A stretch of DNA of 19,526 nucleotides from JAABYT01 sp041581935 (GCA_041581935.1 JBFICP010000031.1:1-19526), one strand, 5' to 3'. Positions 6,570-14,685 are shown, counted from the stretch's first letter. Notes: generated by a model not told the origin, from the sequence alone. Numbers and translations: made by a program.

Positions 6570-6818
6570 AGCGTTCCCTTTTTTCTTATTGCACCCCGTG
6601 CGGCATTATATGGCGAATTGCTCGCGAAATCATTTTTACGATTAAATTATCCGGACAGGAATCTTTTTCCATCGAGACCAGGTGATCTTCGGTGGGTGAT
6701 TCGGCCGGCGGCTTGACGAATGAGCGAATAATCGCGTCATTCCTGTTTACTTGCCTGCGTCAATGACATGCAATAGCGCGGTATCCGCTAACCGCCCCGG
6801 ATGCCGGAGTCGCCACGT
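6570..6818. promoter_or_regulatory. AT-rich divergent intergenic region, PilZ promoter
   Basis: This 249-bp region is visibly more AT-rich than its surroundings. On the minus strand a perfect TATAAT (6605-6610) lies about 30 nt before the PilZ start, with no good -35. Three TGACG-type words occur: TGACG at 6714-6718, CGTCA at 6735-6739 and CGTCA at 6758-6762. No clear promoter for the transferase gene is seen. Confidence 0.45.
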
Positions 6819-7421
6819 ATGAAGTTACACTACAATCCCGCTTCGCCGTATGTCCGCAAGGTCAGGGTACTTGCCATCGAGACCGGTCTCATGGGGCAAA
6901 TCGACCTTGCCCCGGTCACGATTACCCCCGTCGGGCCCGATCGGGACCTGTGCGCCGACAACCCGATCGGCAAGATTCCGACTCTGGTTCGCGACGATGG
7001 AAGCGCGTTGTTCGATTCCCGCGTCATCTGTGAATACCTCGATGGGCAGCACGAACGCGGACGCGTGTTTCCCGAGGGTGGGGAGGCGCGTTGGACGGCG
7101 CTGCGCCGTCAGGCTCTGGCCGACGGTATGCTCGATGCGGCAGTGGGAACGCGATACGAGACTTTTCTACGGCCGGAGAGTCTTCGCTGGCCGGAATGGG
7201 TCGACGCTCAGATGCAAAAGGTCCGGCGCGGCCTCGACCAGCTGGAGGACGAGTCGCTGGGCGAGGCTGTCGACATCGGCACAATCTCGGTGGCCTGCGC
7301 GCTCGGGTACTTGGACTTCCGCTACCCGCAAGAGGGCTGGCGCGCGTCCCGCCCCAAGCTCGCCGCGTGGTTCGAGAAGTTTTCCGCACGGGCGTCGATG
7401 ATCGAGACGCGACCAGAATAA
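6819..7421 (+). CDS. glutathione S-transferase family protein
   Basis: The 200-residue protein has an N-terminal thioredoxin-like domain (1-78) and an all-helical C-terminal domain. Motifs: S9-P-Y-V-R-K where the catalytic serine would be, NPIGKIPTLV at 48-57 with the cis-proline at 54, and FDSRVICEYLD at 65-75 which binds the gamma-glutamyl part of glutathione. These proteins conjugate glutathione to electrophiles or reduce disulfides and are cytosolic. The ATG at 6819 has GGAG at 6806-6809; an ATG at 6801 in frame lacks support. The nuclease fusion gene begins 3 nt after the stop in the same frame, so the two are likely one transcript. Confidence 0.9.
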   Translation: MKLHYNPASPYVRKVRVLAIETGLMGQIDLAPVTITPVGPDRDLCADNPIGKIPTLVRDDGSALFDSRVICEYLDGQHERGRVFPEGGEARWTALRRQALADGMLDAAVGTRYETFLRPESLRWPEWVDAQMQKVRRGLDQLEDESLGEAVDIGTISVACALGYLDFRYPQEGWRASRPKLAAWFEKFSARASMIETRPE

Positions 7422-7424
7422 CGA

Positions 7425-8912
7425 GTGGTGAGCGCTCCGCGCCTGTCCAAGACACGTTATCTTTCCGGGTGCCAGTGCCACCTCAGGCTCTGGTATGACT
7501 GCTACGAGCGCGAGCTCGCGACCGATATCGATGTCGTCACACAGGCGGTTTTCGACACCGGCCACGAGGTCGGCCGCCTGGCCCGGCAGCGTTATCCTGG
7601 TGGCGTGCTGGTGGAGGCGGATCACCTTCGCACGGAGGAAGCGCTGGCGAAGACTCGGGCGCTCGTCGCCGACAGCCAGGTTACGGCGATCTTCGAAGCC
7701 GCATTCGAGCACAGGGGTGTTTTGATTCGAGTCGACGTTCTCGAGCGCAATCCGAGCGGTGACTTCAACCTCATTGAAGTGAAATCCGGCACTACGGTAA
7801 AGGAGGTTCACAAGCAGGACGTTGCGGTGCAGTTGTGGGTTCTTCGCGGTGAAGGGATTCCCGTCGCGTCCGCCGGTGTGCTGACATTGAACCGCGGCTA
7901 CGTATTCGATGGTAAACGTCTCGACGTTTACCGCCTGTTCCGTTATTACGACGTGAACGAAGCCGTCGCCGAGCACCTGCCTTGGATCGACGCCGATGTT
8001 GCCGACCTCCACTCGATGCTGTCCGCCGACCAGGCGCCGGAGATTGAACCAGGCGATCACTGCTTCGAGCCATATGAGTGCGGTTACTATGAATTCTGCA
8101 CCCGCGACTGGGAATGTCTCGATCACCCGATAAGCGACTTACCGCGCCTGCAGGCAAATAAACAAGCGGCCCTCGAGGTCCAGGGTATCGAAGAGGTCGG
8201 TGACATTCCCGACGATTTTCCGCTGAGCAAGCGTCAGTCAATCGTGCGACTGTCGGTAATCAGCGGCGCTGAGTATGTTTCGGCAGATCTGCCGGCAGAG
8301 TTGTCCGACCTGTCGTATCCGATTCGTTATCTCGACTTCGAGAGCTTCAGTCCCGCTGTGCCGAGATATGCGGGAACCCGCTGCTACGACGCGATTCCCT
8401 TTCTGTTCTCCGTGCACATCGAGGCGGCAGGCGGCAATATTTCGCATCGTGAGTTTCTGTGGACGGACCGGGAGGATCCGCGCAGACCACTTGCCGAGGC
8501 CCTGCTCGATGCGTGCGGCGACGCCGGAACCATATGCGTTTATTCCGGATTCGAGCGGCGTGTCATCAGGGCGCTGTCACGGGACCTGCCCGATCTTTCC
8601 CCCGAACTCGATGCCCTTCTCGAGCGACTCTGGGACCTGCTAAAGGTCGTCGAGCGGAATTATTACCATCCGGACTTTCACGGCTCGTTTTCCATCAAGC
8701 AGGTGTTGCCCGTGCTGGTACCGGAAATGGGCTACGAGGATTTGAGCGTCACCGATGGGCGCGAGGCGAGCGTGGCGTATGAGAACGCTCTCGGTTGCGA
8801 TGACCCGACGCTACGTCGGCGATCCTACGAGGCGCTGCGTGAGTACTGCCAGCGCGATACGCTGGCGATGCTCGCGCTCAAGCGCGCGCTCCAGAAAAGA
8901 GCCGGTATTTAG
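7425..8912 (+). CDS. DUF2779 protein: Cas4/RecB-like Fe-S nuclease fused to a DEDD exonuclease-like domain
   Basis: The 495-residue protein has two nuclease-like halves. Residues 1-235 resemble a RecB/Cas4-type PD-(D/E)XK nuclease: His47 in GHEVG, Asp104, Glu118-x-Lys120 (LIEVKSG), Gln136, plus cysteines 16/18, 213, 219, 225 and 231 arranged as for a 4Fe-4S cluster. Residues about 298-490 match DUF2779, an RNase H-like fold with Asp304-x-Glu306 (YLDFES), YSGFERR near 373-379 and Tyr474-C-Q-R-Asp478 as a DEDDy third motif. No substrate is known to me for this combination. The start is GTG at 7425 (or the adjacent GTG 7428) with a poor Shine-Dalgarno, suggesting coupling to the transferase gene. 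Its stop abuts the convergent gene with no gap. Confidence 0.82.
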   Translation: MVSAPRLSKTRYLSGCQCHLRLWYDCYERELATDIDVVTQAVFDTGHEVGRLARQRYPGGVLVEADHLRTEEALAKTRALVADSQVTAIFEAAFEHRGVLIRVDVLERNPSGDFNLIEVKSGTTVKEVHKQDVAVQLWVLRGEGIPVASAGVLTLNRGYVFDGKRLDVYRLFRYYDVNEAVAEHLPWIDADVADLHSMLSADQAPEIEPGDHCFEPYECGYYEFCTRDWECLDHPISDLPRLQANKQAALEVQGIEEVGDIPDDFPLSKRQSIVRLSVISGAEYVSADLPAELSDLSYPIRYLDFESFSPAVPRYAGTRCYDAIPFLFSVHIEAAGGNISHREFLWTDREDPRRPLAEALLDACGDAGTICVYSGFERRVIRALSRDLPDLSPELDALLERLWDLLKVVERNYYHPDFHGSFSIKQVLPVLVPEMGYEDLSVTDGREASVAYENALGCDDPTLRRRSYEALREYCQRDTLAMLALKRALQKRAGI

Positions 8913-9158
8913 CTACAGCCGCGGGTGCTTGCGCTCATAGTCGCGAAGCCATTCGTGGACGATCTCCCACTTATCGATCTCCCGGTCGTTGTCCTCGAAC
9001 TGCCAGTCCAGAAGCTGCGGACGCGCCTCCTTCAGCCAGTCGTAGAACCTGAACATCTCTGTTTCGATATCGGGGTCGAGGGTGATGATTTCCCAAAGCC
9101 GCCACTGATCCCAAATATTGCGCCGAACGGTTCTGTCGACGTACACGATTCTCGTCAT
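8913..9158 (-). CDS. tryptophan-rich small acidic protein, function unknown
   Basis: I do not recognise this 81-residue protein. It contains seven tryptophans, several regularly placed in amphipathic helical stretches (NIWDQWRLW at 14-22, then YDW, LDW, DKW, HEW), many Asp and Glu, and no cysteine. It has no signal peptide or membrane segment and is probably a cytosolic helical adaptor or inhibitor-sized protein. The frame is open upstream to 9335, but ATG 9158 begins the compact charged part, has a GGGAAAG-like Shine-Dalgarno, and the upstream translation looks like noise. It is convergent and end-to-end with the nuclease fusion gene. Confidence 0.6.
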   Translation of the reverse strand: MTRIVYVDRTVRRNIWDQWRLWEIITLDPDIETEMFRFYDWLKEARPQLLDWQFEDNDREIDKWEIVHEWLRDYERKHPRL

Positions 9159-9459
9159 GATGAATACTTTCCCGACGCTCGAATACGAGCCACCGAAGCA
9201 TGGTCCAACAGGTATATCGTCAGTTTGGCGGGGAAAATTCACGGTTTGCCGACGAGTATCTGCGTTCACGGCCGTGGCGCGGTGATCCCGCTCGCGGGTG
9301 GACCGAGTGTGCTCCAGTTCACAGCCGAGGGGCATGGCGGCGGACGATCGACGCGTGAACGGGATCTCGGAACTACGCTTGTGGAGGCGTCACAATTCGG
9401 CGACCAGCAACTGGGCCAGACACGGATCGTTCCTGCAACCCTGAAAATTCCTATTTCCC
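9159..9459. other. 301-bp divergent gap between the small acidic protein and the kinase
   Basis: No gene is supported here. On the minus strand a weak TTGGAC-N17-TATTCG arrangement (about 9180-9208) could serve the small acidic protein. I see no strong promoter or Shine-Dalgarno in front of the kinase. Confidence 0.3.
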
Positions 9460-10662
9460 GTGCCAAAGCTCAACATACCCGGTTACCAGATCAGGGCCCA
9501 CATCGGCTCAGGTGGCATGGCGGTCGTTTTTCGCGCGCTGCAGGAGTCCCTGCAACGGCCCGTGGCCCTGAAGGTACTCAAGCATACGGAGTCCCGCGAG
9601 TTTACCGAGCGCTTTCTCAACGAAGGCCGGATCCTTGCTTCTCTGGACCACCGGAACATCATCACCGTTCACGACATCGGCATTCACGAGGGCCACATTT
9701 ACATCTCCATGGAGTACCTGCACGGGGGTGATCTGAAGCAGCGAATGGAGGCCGGCATGTCGCCGAAGGAAGCGCTGGAAATTCTCGCGACCATCGGCGA
9801 TGCGCTGAATGTCGCCCATAAAAAGGGCGTGATCCACAGGGATGTCAAGCCGGGCAACATCCTTTTCAGGCAGGACGGTACGCCGGTAATTGCGGATTTC
9901 GGCATCGCAAAGGAGTTCGATCGCGAGACCGACATCACCGTGGACGGCACCGTTATCGGGACGCCGGATTACCTCGCGCCGGAGCAGGCAAAAATCGAGC
10001 CTGTGGACGGGCGAACCGATATCTACGGTCTCGGTATCATCTTCTACGAGATGCTGACGGGAAAGAAACCCTTCGAAGCCGACTCGCCGGTGGAAATCGT
10101 CTTCAAGCATATCAACGAGTCCATCCCGAAGCTTCCCGATGCGCTGTCGATGTACCAGCCTTTGCTCGAGAGCATGACGGCGAAGGAGCCAAACGAGCGG
10201 TTCGCGAGCGCCACGGAGCTGGTTGCAGCGGTCACCGAGCTGCGCGTCAACAACGCGGTCGGAGGTTTGAACAACAGCCGGGAAAAACGCCGGCGAAAAA
10301 CCGACGAGAAGTCGAAGATGAGTGGCCGGACCAAGCTGCGGTTGTCGCTGGTGGCCGTTCTGATACTGGCCTGCGGCGTCGTCTATCTGCAGCGCAGCAC
10401 CGTGCTCCCCTTTGTCGAGGCCTATACCGGGCCGCTCGTCGACGAACGTGGCGTGATGGTCGATCAGAAAGACAGCGCCGTGGGTCATGTACTGGGATGG
10501 TGGGATGCGGTCGCGCCGTATTTCAGCTGGAAGGCGGCGGATGCCACCGAGACCAGGCTCATTCGTTGCCGAAGGCAGGGTCGTCCCAATTGCGGCTCCG
10601 CACTGGTCAAGCCTCCCAAGGATGATTCCCTGGCGGAGAACGCCTCCGTCATCGCGCAATAA
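9460..10662 (+). CDS. membrane-anchored Hanks-type Ser/Thr protein kinase
   Basis: The 400-residue protein has a complete eukaryotic-like kinase domain at about 8-262: glycine loop GSGGMA (16-21), Lys38, Glu55 of helix C, HRDVKPGN (126-133) with catalytic Asp128, DFG at 146-148, APE at 173-175 and Asp187. A basic juxtamembrane linker (274-292) and one membrane segment (about 293-310) follow, leaving a 90-residue outer domain with no PASTA repeats and two cysteines (370, 378). It should phosphorylate cytosolic proteins on Ser/Thr in response to an envelope signal. The start is GTG at 9460 because kinases of this type begin with the IPGYxI segment; no Shine-Dalgarno is visible. No phosphatase or FHA protein is adjacent. 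The MFS gene is convergent. Confidence 0.92.
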   Translation: MPKLNIPGYQIRAHIGSGGMAVVFRALQESLQRPVALKVLKHTESREFTERFLNEGRILASLDHRNIITVHDIGIHEGHIYISMEYLHGGDLKQRMEAGMSPKEALEILATIGDALNVAHKKGVIHRDVKPGNILFRQDGTPVIADFGIAKEFDRETDITVDGTVIGTPDYLAPEQAKIEPVDGRTDIYGLGIIFYEMLTGKKPFEADSPVEIVFKHINESIPKLPDALSMYQPLLESMTAKEPNERFASATELVAAVTELRVNNAVGGLNNSREKRRRKTDEKSKMSGRTKLRLSLVAVLILACGVVYLQRSTVLPFVEAYTGPLVDERGVMVDQKDSAVGHVLGWWDAVAPYFSWKAADATETRLIRCRRQGRPNCGSALVKPPKDDSLAENASVIAQ

Positions 10663-10683
10663 GCACCGGCGGTTGCCGGGTGC
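10663..10683. terminator. hairpin between convergent kinase and MFS genes
   Basis: GCACCGGC (10663-10670) pairs with GCCGGGTGC (10675-10683) around a 4-nt loop with one bulged G. It fills the 22-bp gap between the two stop codons. The downstream tract on the plus strand is only weakly T-rich. Confidence 0.5.
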
Positions 10684-10684
10684 C

Positions 10685-11911
10685 TCATTCTCCCGCATGC
10701 GTTGCAAGCGCCGGCGCAGGTCGACCGGCGAATCGCCTCCCAATCATGACCTCGTTACCGGGCTGCGGATGTCGCGGCACGTTCAGGGCCAGTAACAGAG
10801 AAATTCCCGCCATAGCGGCGCCGCACAAGAACACGAGCGCCGGCGAAAACAGCCAAACCAATCCGAACAGCGCCGGAAGCAGGACTGCGGCGATGTGGTT
10901 GATGGTAAAACCGACACCGGCCGTGGCGGCGATATCCGCGGGATCGGCAATCTTCTGGAAATAAGTCTTGATGGCAATGGCGAGCGCGAAAAAAAGATGA
11001 TCGACGACGTACAGCGTGGCTGCAATGGCCGCGCTTTCGACGAGCGCATAGGCGGTGAAAACTGCGATGAGTCCCGAGTACTCGATCAGCAGCGCGCGGC
11101 GTTCCCCAATGCGCCCGATCAGGCGGCCGATGCGTGGTGCGAGCCAGATATTCATGGCGGCATTGACCAGAAAAAGCAGCGTGATGGTGGCCACGTCGAA
11201 ACCGAACTTCTGAACCAGTAAAAATCCGGCAAACACGATGAAGATCTGACGTCGCGCGCCGGACATGAAGGTAAGCGCGTAGTAGAGCCAGTAGCGTTTT
11301 CGCAGCACGATGTGCTTGCGTTGCAGAACCTTTTCCGGAAACCGCGGAAACACGAGCCAGGCGAGGACCGCGATGCCGGCGGTAAGGCCGCCGCCGATGA
11401 CGTAGACCCAGCGGTAATCGAGGTCGAGCAGCTCGAAGGCGGCCCAGACCAGGCCGAACGTGACGATGGAGGCAAATGATCCAGCGGCGATCAGGCGCCC
11501 GAGCGTTTCCGGCGCACGGCGTTTGTCGATCCACTGAAGCGACAGCGAAATCTGCATGGTCTCGTAGTAGTGGAAGCCGATCGACATGAGCACGGTCGTG
11601 CAGTAGAGGCCGAGCACGCTCGGAAACCAGCCGGTGAGCGCGGTGCCGACGCCGAGCAGCACCAGCGACACAAAGGCGATGCTCTGCTCGCGCATGACCA
11701 GCAGCAGGAACACCACCGCGAAGGCGAGAAAGCCGGGCACCTCGCGCAGGCTCTGCAGCATGCCGATTTCGGCGCCGGTGAATGCGGCCCGATGGATGGC
11801 AAAGTTGTCGAGCAGCGTCTGCCAGGTGGCGAAGCTGAGCGGCACCGCCGAAGCCATCAGTAGAAGGAGGACTTCCGGGCGGCGCCAGCTCTTTCGGGTG
11901 GTGTCGGACAT
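10685..11911 (-). CDS. MFS transporter
   Basis: The 408-residue protein (from ATG 11911) has about 12 hydrophobic segments spread in two halves with a charged central loop (PRFPEKVLQRKHIVLRKRYW), typical of the major facilitator superfamily of inner-membrane secondary transporters. Conserved-looking loops are ESLREV-like LQSLREVPG after segment 2 and GRLIGRIGERR between segments 8 and 9. The substrate is not recognisable. The frame reaches a GTG at 11938, but the segment starting MSDTTRKSWRRPEV fits a cytosolic N terminus better; neither start has a Shine-Dalgarno. An AraC-type regulator is divergent 90 bp away and probably controls it. Confidence 0.88.
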   Translation of the reverse strand: MSDTTRKSWRRPEVLLLLMASAVPLSFATWQTLLDNFAIHRAAFTGAEIGMLQSLREVPGFLAFAVVFLLLVMREQSIAFVSLVLLGVGTALTGWFPSVLGLYCTTVLMSIGFHYYETMQISLSLQWIDKRRAPETLGRLIAAGSFASIVTFGLVWAAFELLDLDYRWVYVIGGGLTAGIAVLAWLVFPRFPEKVLQRKHIVLRKRYWLYYALTFMSGARRQIFIVFAGFLLVQKFGFDVATITLLFLVNAAMNIWLAPRIGRLIGRIGERRALLIEYSGLIAVFTAYALVESAAIAATLYVVDHLFFALAIAIKTYFQKIADPADIAATAGVGFTINHIAAVLLPALFGLVWLFSPALVFLCGAAMAGISLLLALNVPRHPQPGNEVMIGRRFAGRPAPALATHAGE

Positions 11912-12001
11912 GGGTCGAGGGCAACGCAGAGCCGCCACGGTGGTCGCGATCAGCGGCTATTGTGGCGCACCCGTGAACGCCTGTACCGCTATAATTCGCC
12001 A
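11912..12001 (+). promoter_or_regulatory. promoter of the AraC-type gene, apparently leaderless, with nested inverted repeats
   Basis: A perfect TATAAT (11990-11995) ends 6 nt before the ATG at 12002, so transcription should start at or beside the A of the start codon; there is no Shine-Dalgarno. The -35 region is poor. AGCCGC (11930-11935) and GCGGCT (11953-11958) form an inverted repeat enclosing the palindrome CCACGGTGG (11935-11943), a candidate operator between the two divergent genes. Confidence 0.55.
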
Positions 12002-12838
12002 ATGAATGTCGTCAAACGGACAGCCGCGGATCCCCTGCATCCCGGCAATCTCGCCGATCCGGAGCGGCCCGTGGTGACGGTCTCCTCCGACAGCCCGCAG
12101 GGGCTGCACTTTCCTCGCCATCGGCACTTTCGCGCGCAACTGGTATTCGCCTCCGAAGGTGTCATGACGGTCACCACCACCGCCGCGACCTGGGTCGTGC
12201 CGCCCCAGCAGGCGGTCTGGGTTCCCGCTGGTATCGAGCACGAGGTGTATTCCCAGGGGCCCGTGTCGATGCGCTCACTGTACGTGCATCCCGACGCCAC
12301 CAGCGGTCTGCCTGCGGAGTGCTGCGTAATGGCGGTGGAACCATTGCTGCGTGAGCTCATCGTCAAGGTCGCCGATCTCGCCAATCGGGTCGATGGAGCC
12401 GGGGCGCGGGACAGTTACGCACGCCTGGTCAGCGTGGTGCTCGACGAGCTGCGCGGGCTGAAGCCCGCGCCGCTGCACCTGCCCTTGCCGCGCGATCCGC
12501 GCCTCAGGTGCATCACCGAGGTGCTGCTGGCGGAGCCCGGCGACAATCGGGACCTCACGGCCTGGGGACGGCGCGCCGGCGCCAGCGGCCGCACCCTGGC
12601 CCGCCTGTTTCGGCGTGAGACCGGAATGACCTTCGCGGGCTGGCGGCGGCGCCTGCGGCTGCTGGCGGCGGTGTCGCGTCTCGGCGCAGGCGAGCCCGTC
12701 ACCCGGGTCGCTTACGATTTGGGCTATCACAGTCCGAGCGCCTTCGTGGCGATGTTCCGACGCAGCCTCGGCATGCCCCCCGGGCGCTACCTCAAGGGCC
12801 CGGCGCGAAGCACCTTGACCGGTGACACCTCCCGGTAG
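12002..12838 (+). CDS. AraC-family transcriptional regulator with cupin sensor domain
   Basis: The 278-residue protein has an N-terminal cupin-type AraC_binding domain (about 25-110: FPRHRHFRAQLVFASEGVM and WVVPPQQAVWVPAGIEHEV) and a C-terminal pair of helix-turn-helix motifs (about 170-260: LTAWGRRAGASGRTLARLFR and VTRVAYDLGYHSPSAFVAMFRRSLG). The class resembles the NimR/YeaM group, where each regulator controls a neighbouring exporter. The start at 12002 agrees with the family length; the frame is open to 11960, which would include the -10. It is divergent from the MFS gene and convergent with ridA. Confidence 0.92.
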   Translation: MNVVKRTAADPLHPGNLADPERPVVTVSSDSPQGLHFPRHRHFRAQLVFASEGVMTVTTTAATWVVPPQQAVWVPAGIEHEVYSQGPVSMRSLYVHPDATSGLPAECCVMAVEPLLRELIVKVADLANRVDGAGARDSYARLVSVVLDELRGLKPAPLHLPLPRDPRLRCITEVLLAEPGDNRDLTAWGRRAGASGRTLARLFRRETGMTFAGWRRRLRLLAAVSRLGAGEPVTRVAYDLGYHSPSAFVAMFRRSLGMPPGRYLKGPARSTLTGDTSR

Positions 12839-12886
12839 ATCAGGCCGAGCGAACCCTACGGGGGCCGGCGTGCCCGTCGATCGAGG

Positions 12887-13291
12887 CTAAGCGCCGTCCG
12901 CGCGCCGCGCCAGCATGTCGATCTCGACGCGCGCATTGCGGGCGAGTCCGGTGACCCCGACGCAGGTTCTCGCAGGGCGTCGATCGGCGGGAAAGTAGCT
13001 GGCGTAGATGGCGTTCATGGCCGCGTAATCCTCGTCGAAGTGGGTGAGGTACGCGCGCACCTGGACGACGTGCTCGAGCCCGAGCCCGAGGCTTTGCAAG
13101 ACGATGATCAGATTATCCATGACCCGGCGGGTCTGATCCTCGACGCCTTCGGGAAGCGGCCTGCTGTCGTCGTCGGGATCGGTCGGCATCTGGCCGGTGA
13201 GGAACACCCAGCCGTCACACTCGACTGCATGGCTGAAAGGCGCGACGGGGGTCGGGGCGTTTTCGAGGAGATGGAACCTTGCTTCGGACAT
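12887..13291 (-). CDS. RidA (YjgF/YER057c/UK114) family protein
   Basis: The 134-residue protein fits the RidA family, whose founding members hydrolyse reactive enamine/imine intermediates such as 2-aminoacrylate made by PLP enzymes. The family marks are APFSHAVE near 17, FLTGQMPTDP near 30, the conserved arginine at 108 (RPARTCVGV) that corresponds to RidA Arg105, and VEIDMLA at 122-128. It is cytosolic and usually trimeric. The ATG at 13291 lies 20 bp after the degQ-type stop, so the two are one operon. Divergence from the core pattern near the start suggests it may be a subgroup other than archetypal RidA. Confidence 0.9.
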   Translation of the reverse strand: MSEARFHLLENAPTPVAPFSHAVECDGWVFLTGQMPTDPDDDSRPLPEGVEDQTRRVMDNLIIVLQSLGLGLEHVVQVRAYLTHFDEDYAAMNAIYASYFPADRRPARTCVGVTGLARNARVEIDMLARRADGA

Positions 13292-13311
13292 GGATGGATC
13301 TCTCGCTAGCG

Positions 13312-14685
13312 CTATTGGATAACAATCAGCAGCTGCGTCTTGTCACGGATGACGTCGACGGCAATCGTGCGTCCGGTCCGGCGCAGCGCGCGGCTGAGCT
13401 CGTCCACGCTGCGCACACGCTCGCGGTTGATGGCGACGATGACGTCACCGGGTCGAATGTTGTTGTGCCACGCGCGGCTCGCGCGCTCGACCTGGGCGAC
13501 GACCACGCCATCGACCTGGTTGTAGAGCGGATGCTCGCGCCCCATGGCCTGGAACACGGCGCCGGAGAGCTGCGGCGCAGACTCGCTGCCCGCGTATGTC
13601 GGCCGCTCGACCGTCACCACGCGAACCTTCACTTTCCTCGGCGCACCGTCGCGCACCACGGTCAGAGTCACCTCTTCGCCGGCGCGCACCAGCCCGATGA
13701 GATTGCGCAGATCGGCGGAATCGAGGATGTCCATGGAATCCGCCGCCACCACCACGTCGCCGGCGGCGATGCCGGCTTTCTCGGCGGGCGATTCGGGCTC
13801 CACACGGGTGATGACGGCACCCCGGGGGATGTCGAGATTGAGCGCTTGCGCGAGCTCCGGCGTCAGATCCTGAACGACCACCCCGAGGCGGCCCCGGCGC
13901 ACTTCGCCGTGCTCCGCCAGCTGCTCGACGACGGCGCGCGCCATGTTGCTCGGCACCGCAAAACCGATCCCGACATTGCCGCCGGCGGGGCCGATGATGA
14001 CGCTGTTGATGCCAATGAGTTCGCCCTTGAGATTGATGAGGGCGCCGCCGGAGTTCCCCGGATTGATGGACGCATCGGTTTGAATGAAGTCCTCGTAGCC
14101 GTGCACATTGAGGCCGGTGCGCCCCAGTGCGCTGACGATTCCGGAGGTCACCGTCTGGCCGAGTCCGAAGGGGTTGCCGATGGCGACTACGAAATCGCCC
14201 ACCTCCAAGGCATCGGAATCGCCGAGCTGGAGCGCCGTCAGTCGGTTCGGGGCAACCTTGAGTAGCGCAATATCGGTACCGGGGTCGCTTCCGATGAGCT
14301 CTGCCGAGAGCTGTCGACGATCTTTGAGCGTCACGACGATCTCCTCGGCCTGCTCGATAACGTGATGGTTCGTGATGACATAGCCACGCGCCGCGTCGAT
14401 GACCACGCCCGAGCCTGCGCTCAGTTGAGGGCGTGACCGGGGCGCGTCGAGGAAGTCCTGGAAAAAGCGCCGGAAAAACGGGTCGCGCATGAGTGGATTC
14501 TGGTGTGCGGGTGCTGCGACCCGCACCGAGATGTTGACGACCGCCGGAGTCACCTCGCGCAGCAGCGGCGCGAGTGTCGGAATTCCGTCTCTGGTCGGCA
14601 ACGGAACGTTTGCCGCCGCATTCGCGAACGCAAGCAGGGCGAGGAGCGAGAGCAGCGGGGCACGCACCTCCATCTTCATGGTCAT
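13312..14685 (-). CDS. degQ: periplasmic serine protease of the DegP/DegQ (HtrA) family
   Basis: The 457-residue protein has a signal peptide (residues 1 to about 24, ending ANAAA), a trypsin-like domain with His108 (TNHHV), Asp138 (GTDIALLK) and Ser212 (NPGNSGGAL), and two PDZ domains at about 255-345 and 370-455. DegQ of E. coli is 455 residues with the same order. It degrades and refolds misfolded envelope proteins in the periplasm. The long Q-linker of DegP is absent (the loop after the signal is short), which favours DegQ over DegP. Start choice among ATGs at 14685, 14679 and 14673 is open; all give a signal peptide. It leads the two-gene operon with ridA. Confidence 0.93.
   Translation of the reverse strand: MTMKMEVRAPLLSLLALLAFANAAANVPLPTRDGIPTLAPLLREVTPAVVNISVRVAAPAHQNPLMRDPFFRRFFQDFLDAPRSRPQLSAGSGVVIDAARGYVITNHHVIEQAEEIVVTLKDRRQLSAELIGSDPGTDIALLKVAPNRLTALQLGDSDALEVGDFVVAIGNPFGLGQTVTSGIVSALGRTGLNVHGYEDFIQTDASINPGNSGGALINLKGELIGINSVIIGPAGGNVGIGFAVPSNMARAVVEQLAEHGEVRRGRLGVVVQDLTPELAQALNLDIPRGAVITRVEPESPAEKAGIAAGDVVVAADSMDILDSADLRNLIGLVRAGEEVTLTVVRDGAPRKVKVRVVTVERPTYAGSESAPQLSGAVFQAMGREHPLYNQVDGVVVAQVERASRAWHNNIRPGDVIVAINRERVRSVDELSRALRRTGRTIAVDVIRDKTQLLIVIQ

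Noticed and set aside
7167..8126. 319-codon minus-strand frame over the transferase and nuclease genes
   Set aside because: It crosses two good plus-strand genes and shows no domain or start signals.
9508..10743. 411-codon minus-strand frame opposite the kinase
   Set aside because: The kinase on the plus strand has every expected motif; the opposite frame has no domain and no ribosome binding site.
10755..12002. 415-codon frame overlapping the MFS gene in another minus frame
   Set aside because: The product is rich in Arg, His and Ala without membrane segments, whereas the other frame encodes a 12-segment transporter.
10685..12838. The AraC/MFS pair as a NimR/NimT two-gene system
   Set aside because: The regulator resembles the NimR class, but the transporter sequence does not resemble the CynX/NimT family, so naming the substrate would be a guess.
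13279..14265. Long plus-strand open frame (328 codons) opposite the degQ-type gene
   Set aside because: It lies entirely antisense to a protease with intact catalytic motifs, has no recognisable domain and a composition typical of antisense frames in GC-rich DNA.
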